Assembly: GCF_021130785.1 (NCBI RefSeq) | Contig: NC_060209.1 | Location: 20,545,501 to 20,609,500 of the forward strand | Direction of reading: 5' to 3' | DNA length: 64,000 nucleotides | Origin: Homalodisca vitripennis | Lineage: Eukaryota; Arthropoda; Insecta; Hemiptera; Cicadellidae | Shown here: one piece after another, positions 12,054 through 27,000 of the stretch | Numbering within the stretch: the stretch's first letter is position 1 | Layout: each line of letters begins with the position of its first letter | Position numbers and translations under genes: made by a program | The notes under the pieces: generated by a model | Told to the model about the DNA's origin: nothing | What the model saw: only the letters and a program-made list of their open reading frames with translations | The model's database searches: none

Positions 12054-15000
12054 TATCCTTGCTTACTCTGAAAGGTGTATGTTTGCAAAAGTCTGAAACA
12101 AATATTGTTTTATGTAAGGGAAGCGTACAAGAAGTTGTTGAAAGTTGGTAGAGGTCAAGTTACATCACGTTCAAGCCTAAATTGCCAAAACAAGAGGTGA
12201 TTTTAAATAAATATTATCATTTCATATTTAATTTAGGACATTTTTTTATAAATTATGGCTTATTTCCTGACATTAAAAAATGTAACTTATTGGTTGCAGC
12301 AGACATCTTACGGTACAAAATCAGATTGGAACTATTTAGAGTACACAAGATCACTCATTATAGGGCAGTAAGGTTGTTAAGTGGTGAATCACTTTTATTC
12401 TAGTCATTCAAATTTCATTTTTCTATTCCTATTTTATTAAGATCTGGATAGGTTTTCTTTAAAGTGTTATGCTTCCACTGTAATTATTTCTAATTTTTAT
12501 TTACAATCTCCTTGTGGACTTCTGTTCTATGGAAAAGTAAAGTTCCTTATATTACTTTTGTGTATAAAAACAGAATTTTTAGGTTTAGTATTTTAATATA
12601 ATCTTTACACTTTGGTACGAAGATTTATTTTAACATTTTGATTAATATAAATCAATAGCTTATTATATATCTATCTTTTAACATATTATAACATAATTGT
12701 AATTATTCTTCGTGAAAATATGTTTAAATTAAATGAAATATTTCTTGATTTTACAGGTTCTGTATGTAGGAAAGGTAAAAGTGAACCAAAAGAAGGTCTG
12801 TGATACTTTCATAGATGACACTTTAGACAAGTTCAGAAATTACGAGTTAGAGAAGGAAAGGAAAAATGCACTTCTGAACAACAAAGATGAAGAACCTTCA
12901 AGTTGTCAGGTAACCATGATATTCGTAATTCTCAGAAGTTTCATTTTCCAACATCAACACATACTAGGTGTTGAAACAGTTCCAGGATGGCTTACTAATT
13001 ATACAAATATACATATATATACAAAACTATAACCCTAATATTACATAAAATGGTACTTTTCTGTACCGCCAGTGATACTTTACGTCTTCAGCAATACATT
13101 CTATGAGGTATTATGGGAAAACTTTAAATTATTGAAGCATAGGTCTCAAGTACCAATTGTAAAGGTCTAAATGATGTAGGTACAAAGTTAACCTTTGAAT
13201 AATGCTCTCAAAAACATATTGATTTTTTATAAAGGACTCGTAATTAATAACTACAAACTTATATGAGTAGAGGGCAAATGTGATTTATTGAATGGTAGCA
13301 ATATGACTGGTGACAGTAACTCATCCTGTCAGCTGCATATGCAGAAGATCTGTGTCTCTCTTTAACCACAAGACCTGACACTAGTACCACAATCAAAACG
13401 TAAAATTAAAGTCAATATCTCATGTCCATCTAGATATTTTTTAGAAGTAGTTCAACATCAAAACGCTCTTATTTAAGTAGTGATATAGTCAGCAAAACAT
13501 ACAGAGAGGGTGTATCTAATAGAGAAATAGGTTTACACAAGTTTTGTCACAAATTCGGTTGTTTTTTGGATTGCTCCACCCAAACAACGTTGAACTTGCA
13601 AGTAATACTCCTTATTGACCATTTGACCTTGGGGAAAGAATTTATGATGCACTATGCCATTAAAATCAAAGAACACGTTGAGCATACATAACCTTCACGC
13701 TCAACTGCACCTGTCGAACCTTTTTCAGTCTTGACGATCCATAATGCCTCCATTGGAATGATTGAGCGTTAGTTTGGACGTCATATCTGTAAACCTATGT
13801 TTCATCACCTGCTACAACACGTTCAGTAATTCTGCATTGATTGATTTCATTTCTGCGTTGATTTCATTTAGTGACTCCTGAACAATTTCCATTCACCGCT
13901 ATTTTTGTTCAAAATTCAATAGTTTTGGAACAAATTTTGCTGCCACACGTTTCTTACCCAAAACATTTTAAACAATGTCATGGCATGAGCCATTTGGAAT
14001 ACCAACATCATCAACGACTTTTCTGGTCATAATACTGCAATTGTTCATAACCATTTCTTTAACTTTTTTCATGTTCTCATCAGTTGTTGATATGCTGGGA
14101 TGTTCATCATCTTCAATGTCTTCACAGGTATCTTTGAAACGTTTATACCAGTTGTAAACCCTTGTTTTACTCGTAGCAGACTCACCACAGTTAACACTTT
14201 CCACAGTTTGTTACGCTTTATTTCATTTTTCACACAAAAACTTCATACAAATTCTTTGATCCATTTTTAAAAAAACAAAAATTGCTGAGTTCATAAAAAC
14301 TCACATGTCTAACCTTAGCAGCTGCCACTGGAAAAGTGAACAATGAATACAGTTGAAAATTCTATTATACTTCTGGAGCATGAGTATCAACATAAAAAAA
14401 ATCTTGACAATCGGACTCTCCAAACTCATGAAACTTAAAAATTCCCCTTACTTTTTGAACACACCTCATATATCCTATGCCAGTGCCAACCAGATGACAG
14501 CCATTTGACAGACAAGCTCACTCACTCTAGTTATCTGTGTTTTGATTTTCAAATGAATTCTCGAGACAAATTAAGCTTTTGTATGACTTCTGATGATTTT
14601 TTCTACAGTAAGCTGTGATAAGACTGTAATTAACCAACATGTCATTTGGTAGGTTATTCTAAGAGGCAGCCTCGCCCGATAATTGCTATGAAGTATGCCT
14701 TAGTGAGTTCAAAATAATGGTTGAATCTCTCTATCTTATTACTGAGAAAATCTATATTTTGGTGAAAAATTTGTGTAAACCTGTTTTTTATTGGCTACAC
14801 CTCTGTGTATTTTGCTGACTGTATTGATACTTAAATGTACTTAAACATGAGTGTTTTGATGTTGAACTGTTTCTAAATAGTTTGACTAGAAAGAGTACCC
14901 ATCCCTCTTTGACTGAACCTTTCCCATCCTGCTTTCAGATTTTTTTAATGAATATTGTGCTATTGATGGGGAAATACAATTTTTTTCTTAATTCTGGGAA

Positions 15001-18000
15001 ACTAGCACCCGGGAAGTTCATTTCTGGTTACATGTTAATATTAGAAAAAAAATTACTTATTCTGACCTTGATGATACACCCTAAATTCTCTATCATCAAA
15101 TTTAGAACATCCCATGTTATATTTTATGTAGATGCATACATGTTTTGTTTGGATTTGATGTGAATGAACACATCAGTGTCTTTTTGTAGGAATTGGAAGT
15201 AAAGGATCAACAGATATCAGAATCCCCTTCGTGTTCAAACTTGGCTGTGATATCCTCTTCCTCAGATACCTCCCCACCCGATATAAACAAGACTGATAGT
15301 CCATCTACAGATCCTCAGTAAGTACATATTTACCATGAAAGTACACAATATCAGCTTTAATATATACGTATAATTCATGTATTAAACAACTATTTGACTA
15401 TCAGTTTAAGTAGTTGTAAACCTCAATAAAGTACATAGTACTTTTTACTCGCATTTAATTCGAAATATTTTTTATAAAACATATAAATTTTTAAGTTACA
15501 ATCTACCATGAAACAAAACATGTAACTGTTACTGTCAGGTAATGTTTTGTATAATAGTTCCTCATACACAAATGTATCACTTCAGCGAAATGAATGCCCC
15601 TCCTTTAGAGCTTCGAATAATAATCTTCTCATCTTCATTCATGAAAGTTTAAATATGGAAAATTACATCATGTGATTTGTGAGGTATTTTGTGAATTTAA
15701 TTACTTTTAAGTACATTGCCTATTTATTTGGTCAAATATATTTAAATAACTTTTATTCTCTTGAAGTTTTACTTAAATTTGTTGTTGATTCATGGTCTAT
15801 GAATATGGGAAAATTATTAAACATAAACAAGTAAAACAGTTTACGTTTCGTAGACAAAAATGAGTCTGACAGGTAAATTGATGTTTATTTTCAATATGCT
15901 TACATAAATGATAAACGTTATTAACTTAATCCTGCTTCCTTAACCCATTGGAGAAAACATACGTGCTGGTTACATACTTAGCGTCTCGGGCTGAATGCTG
16001 AGCTACGTGCTGGTTACATAATGTTTAGCCACTATTGTTATGGGTAGTTCTAGTTCTGAAAATATTTAACAGATATCATACTGGTTCCATTACTAAGAAG
16101 ATAATACATTTCATTTTGTTTTGTTACAGGCAAAACTGAATTTACCACCTGTTTTTCTTTTCTTTTTTTTTTTTGACGTGTCATCATTGTTTTCTCTCAG
16201 CTGCTAAATGCGAGGTTAGGTGTGTTGTTTAATTTGATTGTAAGTTAATGGGTGTAAAAAACTGTGGGATTCTATTGTTGCTTTGTTATTAGACAGTGAT
16301 TATGAGTGTAATTCTGATATCAGTAATAGTGATGAAAGTGTGAAAGACATAATTATTTCCCGTGCTCAAAAACCGTTTGCCAATTCACAGTTTGTGCGAG
16401 ATGAAGATGAAGGTTGCTTGAGTTATTTTCCAATTGTACAGTATTTTTGATTAATTGCAAAATAATTTTGTGTGCAGTGAATAAAAGAATATGAATTCCC
16501 CAGAAAACAAGAAGTTTAAATAAATGTCCAGCAAAGTCATAAAAACATTACTCATAATATTTTTAATTTTATTCTTGAGTTTATTATTTTAGATATATGC
16601 ATTAAAACTGTTTTTTTAAACATTATAATATTTTAGATACAATATTTCAAAGTTAGTTAAAAAGTAACTAAAAAAATAATAAAAATGTGTGTTTTCAAAG
16701 TCTTGCAATAAAAAATTAACAATCCTTTTTAATTAAGAATTTTATTGCAAATATGATATTTAGTATATTCGATGAAGATTTTATTGTAAAGACAGTGGCA
16801 AAAGATTTAATGCACTTTATCTTTAATGGATTGTGTTTTAGAAAGCTTTAACCAAGATCTTTAATTCTTGCCAATTTAATTGCTGTTAACGGTACTGGAG
16901 AGGCCTCAATAAATACTTCTTCAATGATATAACTAAATATTATACTAGCATAATTTGTTTTTTTTTTTTTATTGAAACAAGTACAAGATTGAGAATAATA
17001 TAAATATTCAGTTACTGACATATTAAAAGATGAAACATTTTACAATTTTAATTTTAATATAAATTTAATTTATATATTTTACCACTATACCTATAAATGC
17101 AACATAAAGTATCAAATTGTTGTTGCTTTTGAAAAACACAAATCAACTTTTTTACAAGGAGGCATTCATATTTTTACTTAAGATTTTTGTAATATCTTAG
17201 TATTACAAAAAAATTTGATTATATACAGAATTTAAATTATGAATTGCCATTAATTACATTCTATGAAAAGTGAGAATTATTGTAATTAATTTGTCTTCTG
17301 TACATGATGATGAACCTATTGAATCCAAAGTGTACAATAGTATATGTACATTAAAAATAATAAAAGTGAAAGGTTTTTTATTTTTGTTAATTTATTAAAT
17401 GTCATACAAGTTCAGATAGTATTAAAATATAGTTAGTTTTAATTAATTTATAGTTTTGGCCCCATTCATTTGTATCACTTTTTTAGCTTAGAGAACAAAG
17501 TGATTTATTTGGTAAGCAGTAGTAGTTAATGTTGCAAGTATTACAATAGTTTGCTACTGTAAGCTGTAGTAGTATTGAACAAGTTAACTAAGACAACATT
17601 AACTTTCAGAGATGAAATGCGGGCCAGGACAGGATCAACCAGCAGTAACTCTGGAAGCCAGAGAACTGGAGTAAGTACAGAACTGATTCTGGTTTTCATT
17701 GAAAAATTCCTGACAAAATATTACGTAATGAGTTCAATATTTTACCAAGACATTGTTTTAGGAGCCTTACGAAATATACAAACTGTAGTTATTCTTTATA
17801 CTGTAGATATTTACTAGAAATTCAGTAAAGTTAACCCACATTGGAAAGTTGAGAATAATACAAAGCATCCGCAAAAGTGAATGTGTGGGCTGGAATTGTA
17901 CAATGTTCAAATAGTGAAACTAGTGAAAATAGTGATACTATGGTGAGATACTTTAATCAATGGTAGATTGTACACAGAAGTTTATAACAGTTGTGACATG

Positions 18001-21000
18001 AAATAATTCCAGCTATTCCAATAGGTATTTTTGGTTTTCGTTTCCAAAACGTTTTCTTTTAGTAGTATGGAGCACCTCATTGTGGAAATAATGTTTTGCA
18101 ATAACTGGACTAAACTTCCCTTTAATGACAAAGATCAGAAGACAAAGAGTTATTAAATGACTAGTCCGCTCCCTGACTTTACTATTATATTTCTTTATTA
18201 GGAGATATCTAAAAAGGAAGTATACCAAGATCAGTCCCAAGATTTGAATGATCCAAGAAATTAAATGCTAGTAGAATCTTAAAGAATTCCCTGCCAATAA
18301 GTACAATTGCCAATTAACATTGTCAGACAATTCAAGGCAAACATTTTGAACACTTGCTGTTTAATCTGTTTTAATCCAATCAAATGTCTTTATTGTCATA
18401 AGGCAATTACATGCAGTGACAACATCAAAAATTCTACGAAAGTCATATTCACAGTTCAATGTTTTCCAAAAACTAGTATTAAGCCTAATTTGGGTTACAA
18501 ACATATATTGGAATTTTGAATAGACCTATTTTAAAAGCTGTGTAAAAATTCTCTATAAGAAATTAAATATTATATAGCCCAAAAGAAAATTTAACATGTT
18601 GTATATTTTTAGCATACACCATACTAAAAATTAAATAATAACAAGTTTCATAAAATTTGAAAAGAAATAACTAGATAACAATAAATAAGTACAATTAAAA
18701 TATTAGATTAGTTAATTAATTTAAAACGTTTACATTTAAAAGTAGTCTATAAGTTCAAATTACCCTACTTTTCATCAAAAAGATACTGTAGAGTCAAAAC
18801 AATGTTCTAATACAATATTTTGTAATATAAAAATATTAAAACACACTCCAATGTAAAAAGTATTGTTTTACAAAAAAGAAGATTAAAAACAATAAATATC
18901 AATTACAAGACCAAACATTCTAGAAATTAATATTTTTAATACTGAAAAATTCTAAAAGATCATAAAATGGATTTTTTAGCAACCAGTCGTACAGTTTAGT
19001 TTAAAAAAGTTTTGTTTGATACTTCTGGATTACATTTTTGTAATTTGTTGTAAATGTTTTTGAGAAGTTAACACATGACTGTGTTGTGTTTTGCTAAGCC
19101 TACAATGCTCTAATGCAATATTATTTCTAATTCTAGTATTATAGCTATGTATATTACTGCTAAAGTCAAATCAGAAACTGGAGTAATTCAGTCAAGAACA
19201 CAGGAAAACAGTGTATAATATAAAATGTTAGTTTAATATAAAATCGCACAAATTGTTACTTATAAAAATATTGGCACGTTTAGTCAGAATAATAAAATTT
19301 ATTAAAATCATTAATAAATTAACCGAGGCATAATCTTTCTTTGAAAATATGCATAGCCTACACTTGTATTATCAAATTTAGTATGTTTTAACACGTTGAC
19401 TGCTGACGGCAATACATGTAAATTGCCCCAGAACCTAAAGTCTAATATTTATTAATACACTTACCATTTGCTATCAAAGGCTGATTTATGGGTAGATAAT
19501 AACGTCTGTGATCCAAAATGGCGGATTACATGACGTCACAGATTGACCCGCGGATCCGCGGGGTCAGCACGCGGAAAGAGTTTTGTCGCACAGAGCGCGG
19601 CTAAAAAGTCTAATAACGCGAGTGGCTACCGTAAAAACAATCCAATTTTAAACTATTTCATTATATAGTGCAAAACAAAAACAAATAAAACTATATACAA
19701 TATTTACAAGGTCTTGAGGGCATGGCTTTTACTGCTGGCCTCTGTGATGTATGTCAAAAACAATTGACAGCACAAAGTTCTGGTTTACCTGGACAAACAG
19801 AACATGTATATGTTGTCATCTTCCTTTTCTTTTCATTCTTGTAGCATACCCTACAATCTTTACGTTTTCTGTCACCCTTTTTATCCCGTTCTTCATTTTG
19901 TACAAGTTTGTGGGTTGGGTTTCTTGGCGGAGTAATGAGAGGAGGAATGGGTCGTCCATCAACATAAAAAACCAGTCAATCGGTGAACCATTACCTGGTA
20001 CATCTACTAGCAATCTATTGTTTCCGGTGAAAGGGATCTGTCTTAGTCCATTTGTATTATTAACCCATGAAGGGGTTTATTACAATATCTTCACTATCAC
20101 TACCCGAACTGTCAACAGCAGTGTTTCCACTGGATTCACTATCTACATCTGATGCTTCATCATCAGTAGCACTATTTTCTGTAGCACGGTTGGCAGACAT
20201 GGTGAAATGCGATATAAAACTTGTATAATACAATAGTACAATGTCACTACACATAAATAAACAACTCACTAAGAACGCATCACTTGCACATGCTAAAAAC
20301 GCGGGAAACAGAAACGAAGTACAAGTCAAGGTCAACTCGGAACCACACGCCACGCTCAACGAGTACGAAACCGTCCCGGCTGAGAGCTGGGCTCACACTG
20401 AGCAATAGTCGAGACTATGGCAACGCCCCGCGGATCCGCGTGGCGCGCACTGCTACGCCGCCGCGTACCCCGCGGATCCGCGGGGCCCGCACTGAACGTG
20501 TTAAGCTGTTGCTAATGACTCACTTTTCCCTGCTTCCAGGAACAGAGAAGGAAAAGAGTAAGTAAATGTGACTACTAGAATTTTAAAATTCAGAGTTGAG
20601 TTGAAATGCTAATATTAAATGTATAGCCAAGAACATTCAAAGTTGTAGTTTTTTCATAAATGATTAATACAATTTGGGGATACGTCATTACTAAAAATGT
20701 ACTTAATTTTGTATTTATTCTCTATTATCCATACATGGTAAATGTTTTAGAGTGGTAGTGGGTGTGGAGCCAAAGTGGAGGACAACCGCACCATGGTGTT
20801 CCAGGTGGGGCATATGGATCTACGACTCATCAGTCCTGACAGGAAACAGGTCCTGCTGCACAAACAGATCAAGGACATTGTCTGTTGTGTCCAGGTATGT
20901 ACCAAGGTCCAACTTAAAATTGTTAAGGATCACTTTACCGCTTGTTTCAGTCCAAATCCCTGGCCAAAATTAAACTTACTGGTTTATTATATTTTGTTGA

Positions 21001-24000
21001 ATTAAATTATCTAAATTTTACTATTTTTAATAGTCTACTGACATTTGTATCTTTTTGCTATTTATAGTGAGTAGTTTTACAAATATACCTTTCTTTGTAG
21101 TTTTTGAAAATGTGTCTGTACTTATTTAGAAAAATATATATACCTTAGAGTATCATGTACTGTAATAGTTTATCCAGATGCAGGATTCTTGAACTTTTGT
21201 GATAAAGAAAATCATAATATTGTGCAATAAAAGCTCTTGTAAATTTAATGAATGACATGGTTTAAATTATTTGGAATAGTATTTTAGACACAAGAAAATA
21301 TTACTTTTGTATTCATAACATAAAACTCAATACTGTTTCAAACTATTACCTTAATTTTTTGCGTTAAAATGTGTATCGTGTCGGGGGAGTGGCGTTGAGG
21401 TACAATAAATCAAAATGGTGGCGTGTTCTCTTGGCATATAGATATTGAAAAAAACATATTGAATTTATGTATTTTTTGGCAAAAATGCAAAATTGTAATA
21501 CTTTTTTCGTTATTTTTATACGTTTATGCAACAATTATGGTTTTTGGACGTTATTATTGTAAAATAAAATATCAGTATTAAAATTTTTTCCATTGTGTTA
21601 AATTTGTAACATGAAATTAAATTTTTATACTATAGATAAAATGTTCCACTAGTCAGAACTCCCCAAATATGTTCACAGAAAAATTACTAATAAATGTAGC
21701 ATAAACAAAATTGATATAAAACATTAAATAAATAGATGTTCATCTGTCCAAGCTTTATTTTATTTTCGTCACACATAGAGAGTTACTATATTTACATTTA
21801 TAAATGCTCTAGGATTTAAAGACCTCCCAATCACCAAAAACTGAAGTTTGCAGTTTATTTCTGCTAAATGCCATCAAAGGTAAATTCTATAGCACAAAGT
21901 TAAATTCCGACTCACAGGATACACTCATTCACATTACAATAGACTTGTTTTGCTGTTTTACCACTTTGTTATACAAATGATTGTGATTAATCCAAACAGA
22001 GAATAGTCCCAATTATATCAAATTAGAGGATTCTACTCTGCTGCTGTTATATTTTCTTATAGGTAATTTCCTCTTTGATTTGATGTATTAAAGTTAGTTG
22101 TGCACAATAAAGTTGTAGTTTATGAATATTTGTAAATCCATTAAAATAGCTAGTAAGCTGAACAAACACGTTATGGGTCTAGAACTTCATTGTGTTACAA
22201 GACATCAAACACAAATACAAGTTTTTGACATTATCCAATCTTATACTATTCGTATAATTATTCATTATTCAATAACTGTGTTAAAAATTCAGAATTTTTT
22301 TTATTTTAAGTTAGTTAATTTTAAAGTAACATTTATGGCAAATATTGTGAAAATATTTTATTGTGTAGATTTTTCAGCTAGAAGTAGCCATAATTACTTT
22401 TTATTTCCACAGTGATTTTGCTCAAATGAAACTGTACAACTTAGTATACCCTGTCTGGTACTAATGATCTCTTCTCTGCAGGGGACCAAACACAACGCTC
22501 ACTTTGGCTTCATTTGCAAGGAGCCTGGTGTGGACTACAATGTTGGCTATGTCTTCAAGTGCCAGTCAGAATCAGTGGCAGATGAGCTTGTTGTAGGTAA
22601 ATAATGAAATTTTCCAATGTGCCTATTCAATTACTTGAACATAATAATTGCAAGCTTATACTTTCACTGTTACGATCATCACTGAACAAGTAATTTTATA
22701 ACTCTCTTCAAAACTAAATCATCAAAAAATTATGAGATTTGGTAGTTGAATTCACTGGATTACTAATTCTTGGACAGAAGTAATGTTCATGTCCTACCAC
22801 TTTGAGGTAGTCGTTAGCCTGCATGAGTAGCGTTTTAATCAAAATCAAACATCCGTTCTAATGATTAATCAAGATCGGTTGAAACTCTCCTCCTGAAACC
22901 GATAGCGTAATGCACCTACTTCATTGGCTATGCAGCACACACCACCAATAAGTTTATATACAAACCTTAACATTTTATACAACAAGGACATTTATAAATT
23001 TAATATATTTCACAATTTTGTTTTCTGAGTTAAGTAAATAGTATGCGAAAAATATTTATTAAATTCCACGAGTGTTAGAAATGTAGTAAATTAAATTAAA
23101 TGTAGGAAATGTAGCAAAACTGCAGTTACTTTTTCAGCATACCGACAGGTGAAAACTTTCTTACGCCAAAAACTAATGAATAATTTCTACTGGCTAAATA
23201 GTCTTGTGTGTTATCATCTATCTGTGATGGCCAATCAATACATGTGAGAGTCATAAAGTGAAATGGAAGTACTATACTTGAGTTTGTATACATTTTATAT
23301 ATAACAATTTTAAAGATTATTGCTAATTATACAAAATTATTTTCAATCACTTCAACTCTGGTAGTGAACTTGTGATATTGAAAGTTAGACAATAATTCGT
23401 TTACATTAATTCCATATTATATTTTGGCCAAAAGTCCATGAAAAGCTGAAGGTAAATAACCATGCTAGGAAATATTGTAAGTTATGTAAACAATGTTTTA
23501 CTTTAAATTAGCATATTCTATAATACAGGTATTTGTCACATGTCACCACAGAGTTGCAGCATTAACACGTTAAATACTGTAAAAATTACAATTGACAATA
23601 AAAATTGCTAATAATGGAAATGAGCAATAACTTACCTAAATGACTCCTTTAGATGATCAATGAAGTCAAAAGTGGTTTCCAGCCAAAAAAGGGTTTTTAT
23701 GATGACGTCACTATTGATGGCACGGTTCCATGCCACGTGCCAACAGCACAGAACTCTAGCGCACATTGTCACAGCGCTTAGAATACAGTTATATACTCAG
23801 TTGTGATGATTACTGTTATTATAAGTTACAGAACACATGTACATACTCAGTTGTGATGGTTACTGTGATTATCAGCTACAGAATACAGTTATATACTCAG
23901 TTGTGATGGTCACTGTTATTATCAGTTACAGAACACATGTACATACTCAGTTGTGATGATTACTGCGATTATCAGCTACAGAATACGGTTATATACTCAG

Positions 24001-27000
24001 TTGTGATGGTCACTGTTATTATCAGTTACAGAACACATGTACATACTCAGTTGTGATGGTCACTGTTATTATCAGTTACAGAATACACATGTACATACTC
24101 AGTTGTGATGGTCACTGTTATTATCAGTTACAGAATACAGTTATATACTCAGTTGTGATGGTTGCACTGTTATTATCAGTTACAAGCACATGTACATACT
24201 CAGTTAGTGATGGTCACTGTTATTATCAGCTACAGAATACATGTATATACTCAGTTGTGATGGTACTGTTATTATCAGCTACAGAATACGGTTATATACT
24301 CTGATGGTCACTGTTATTATCAGCTATGGAATACGGTTATATACTCAGTTGTGATGGTCACTGTTATTATCAGTTACAGAACACATGTACTTACTCAGTT
24401 GTGATGGTCACTGTTATTATCAGTTACAGAATACAGTTATATATTCAGTTGTGATGGTTGCAGCAATCAGTCAAGCACATGTGGCGGTTAGTGAAGCTAT
24501 CAGGAAGGAGAAACTGCCCGGTTCTATCATGTGATCATTGCCCCATGGTGTGGTACCACAAGCTGTGTGCTGACATTGAGAGTGAGTATGGTTCCATGCG
24601 TTTGTAATAACTAGACTGTACTCTTTACTGAAGTCCAGATGTAATTTGTTTATGAAAAAAAATAATTTTTTTTTTCTTATTCATTAGACTTAACAATGAA
24701 AAGTTTTTGTTATATTTAGTATATTAAACATATATCCCTATTGTTATGAAAATGTATTTACAAAAATGTACAATGATAGACCTAGTTTCAGGTGGGGCAC
24801 TGAGATCTACACTAATTAGACTCACTACCGATTTCATGGTCTACTCTCTTATCACTTGATCGATCTAAATACTTCCTATCCATCACAAATGCATTTAATG
24901 TTAGTAAAATTTAACATATAAAATAAATAAAACTTGCTAAGATACAAATTTGACACTCCTAACCTAGGCCTACATAGATTACGAAATTTGGGTTATTTTG
25001 AAACAAAACACTAATTATTTTGTTTCACTACATCACTTCCGTGAAAGAGAAATACTTTTCAAAACATGTCTATACCACTTAACTGAATAGTAACTTCAAA
25101 TAATATTACATACCTGCAACAAGAAACATAAACAAACAAACTAATCAATATGTAAACAACAGCGAAGAAATGACAAGAATTAAAATTAAATACGATATTC
25201 TTCTTCTCTCTGACTTGTATCAAAGATCGAAAAGTACCGAATTTCATACTAATCAATACATTGATTATTGAATAGATTAAAATAGAATATTTATTTTTCC
25301 AATGAGACATTTCAGTACAAATGTATAAGGCAAGTCACATTAATAGGCAACATTGGGATTTATGACAAGAAGTCTTCTTCAGTTTCAGTCCATTGTTCAG
25401 ATATAAACATTTATCCACTATCAAATGCTACCATTACTTTCATCGAAAATCATTATAGTTACTTTATAAAGTGGCTTTTTCACAGCGATGTTGACCTCGC
25501 TGCAGCAACGATCACCAGTTGTTGATTGAAAGTAATAGACCGTCGCTGCAATGACGATCACCAGTTGTTGAGAGTAATAGACCTCCACTGCACCGACGAT
25601 CACCAGTTGTTTAGAGTGATAGACCGTCGCTGCAATGACGATCACCAGTTGTTGAGAGTAATAGACCGTCACTGCACCGATCACCAGAACCTCGGTTAAA
25701 TAGTATCAAATTATGGTCTAGTGTTCATGTGTAATCAATTCCAGCTTGTCCGGTTGGATGCATAAAAATATATTAAATATCCTATACATGTAATTTCTTT
25801 TTTAACAACGTAGGTAATTATTTCTTGACATAACAAAACACACTTTACTGTTGTGACAGGTCAAAGCAGTGAGAAGCGAGTGCAGGCCTGTATATTTCCG
25901 GCGGCTGGAGCTGTTGCCAGAGGATGAACAGGATGTGGTCCTGACCAAGCTGAGGGGGGCTGAGGCTCTCAATGATACCAGTGTTAAGGAGCAGAACGAA
26001 CTGCTGATGATGCTACTTCGTGCCCACTGTGAGAGCAAACAGAGCAGACATGTCCATGACACCGCCGAGAACAGGCGAGTAAAGACTTGGCTCACTTTAT
26101 CATGTTTTCAAAGCAGATTTTGATTCAAAATTCAGTAGAATTAGTATGCTAGTTGTTAGTTTTAGTTATAGTTTTAAGATCAAATGTTTGAGCAATAAAA
26201 ATGTGTTAATCTATTTTATATTTAATCTCTGATTTTTCTAGAAATGATTTTATGCACATAATGCAGAAAAAAGTTGATAACTATATTTAAAAATAAAATA
26301 AAGCATCTAATAACTAAAAAACCCTATTTATAAAACCAGAAAATTGCTAATTCATGGCATGAGGGCTATCCAGAAAGTAGATTGCGTTTCACTCTGTGGC
26401 CACTAGGGGCGAGACTAGAGAATCAGCATCAGCATTCAAGATCATAAAGCTCGCTCATTGATCATATTTTTATATTTATTGTCCAATGATACGATTTATA
26501 TATAGCATGATGTATAATTGATATTCTTGCTTCATTTGCTTGGTACTTTGTTTCAGTGTAGTTTATTGCCATGATAATTTTTTTCCATCTTAAGGGCAGT
26601 CAGTGGTTATCATTCTTATTGCACCAAAATGGTCCATTTTTCTAATTTTAGATCAATTTCATTGTCTGATGTAGATGTTTTTTTATCAAGGATATTCAAA
26701 AAGGTTAAATGTGGAGAATATAATGCAGTTTTATTTATGACAAAGTTGGTCATACAAGAGAGGCAAACAGAAAAAGAAACAATCAATCTATTTATTTGTT
26801 CTATGTATGTTACAGTATAAAACATTAGAGTCACCTCAAATGATATTTTTTATTGATTTCCAGTTTTGAAATTGTAATATTTGCATTGTTAAATCTGTGA
26901 TATAGTAAATTGTGAATTTATCAAATATTTATTAGTAAACTTATACAGAAAAGTTATTAAATTATGCTGTGACACAAAAGTATCAAAATAAATATTAAGT

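Noticed and set aside
23786..24460. CRISPR-like regular repeats
   Set aside because: The units are directly tandem with no unique spacers, and the surrounding gene has spliceosomal introns, so this is a minisatellite.
24464..24581. plx as a pseudogene
   Set aside because: One single-base disruption in 20 exons, with all other splice sites, phases and catalytic residues intact, is better explained by a sequence error or a rare allele.
25059..25310. Small membrane protein on the minus strand
   Set aside because: Hydrophobic because the DNA is AT-rich. No homology, no start context, inside a plx intron.
25421..25684. Repetitive 87-codon minus-strand ORF ([17 protein letters not shown] repeats)
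   Set aside because: It exists only because the 42-bp minisatellite unit is a multiple of three. No start context and no family.
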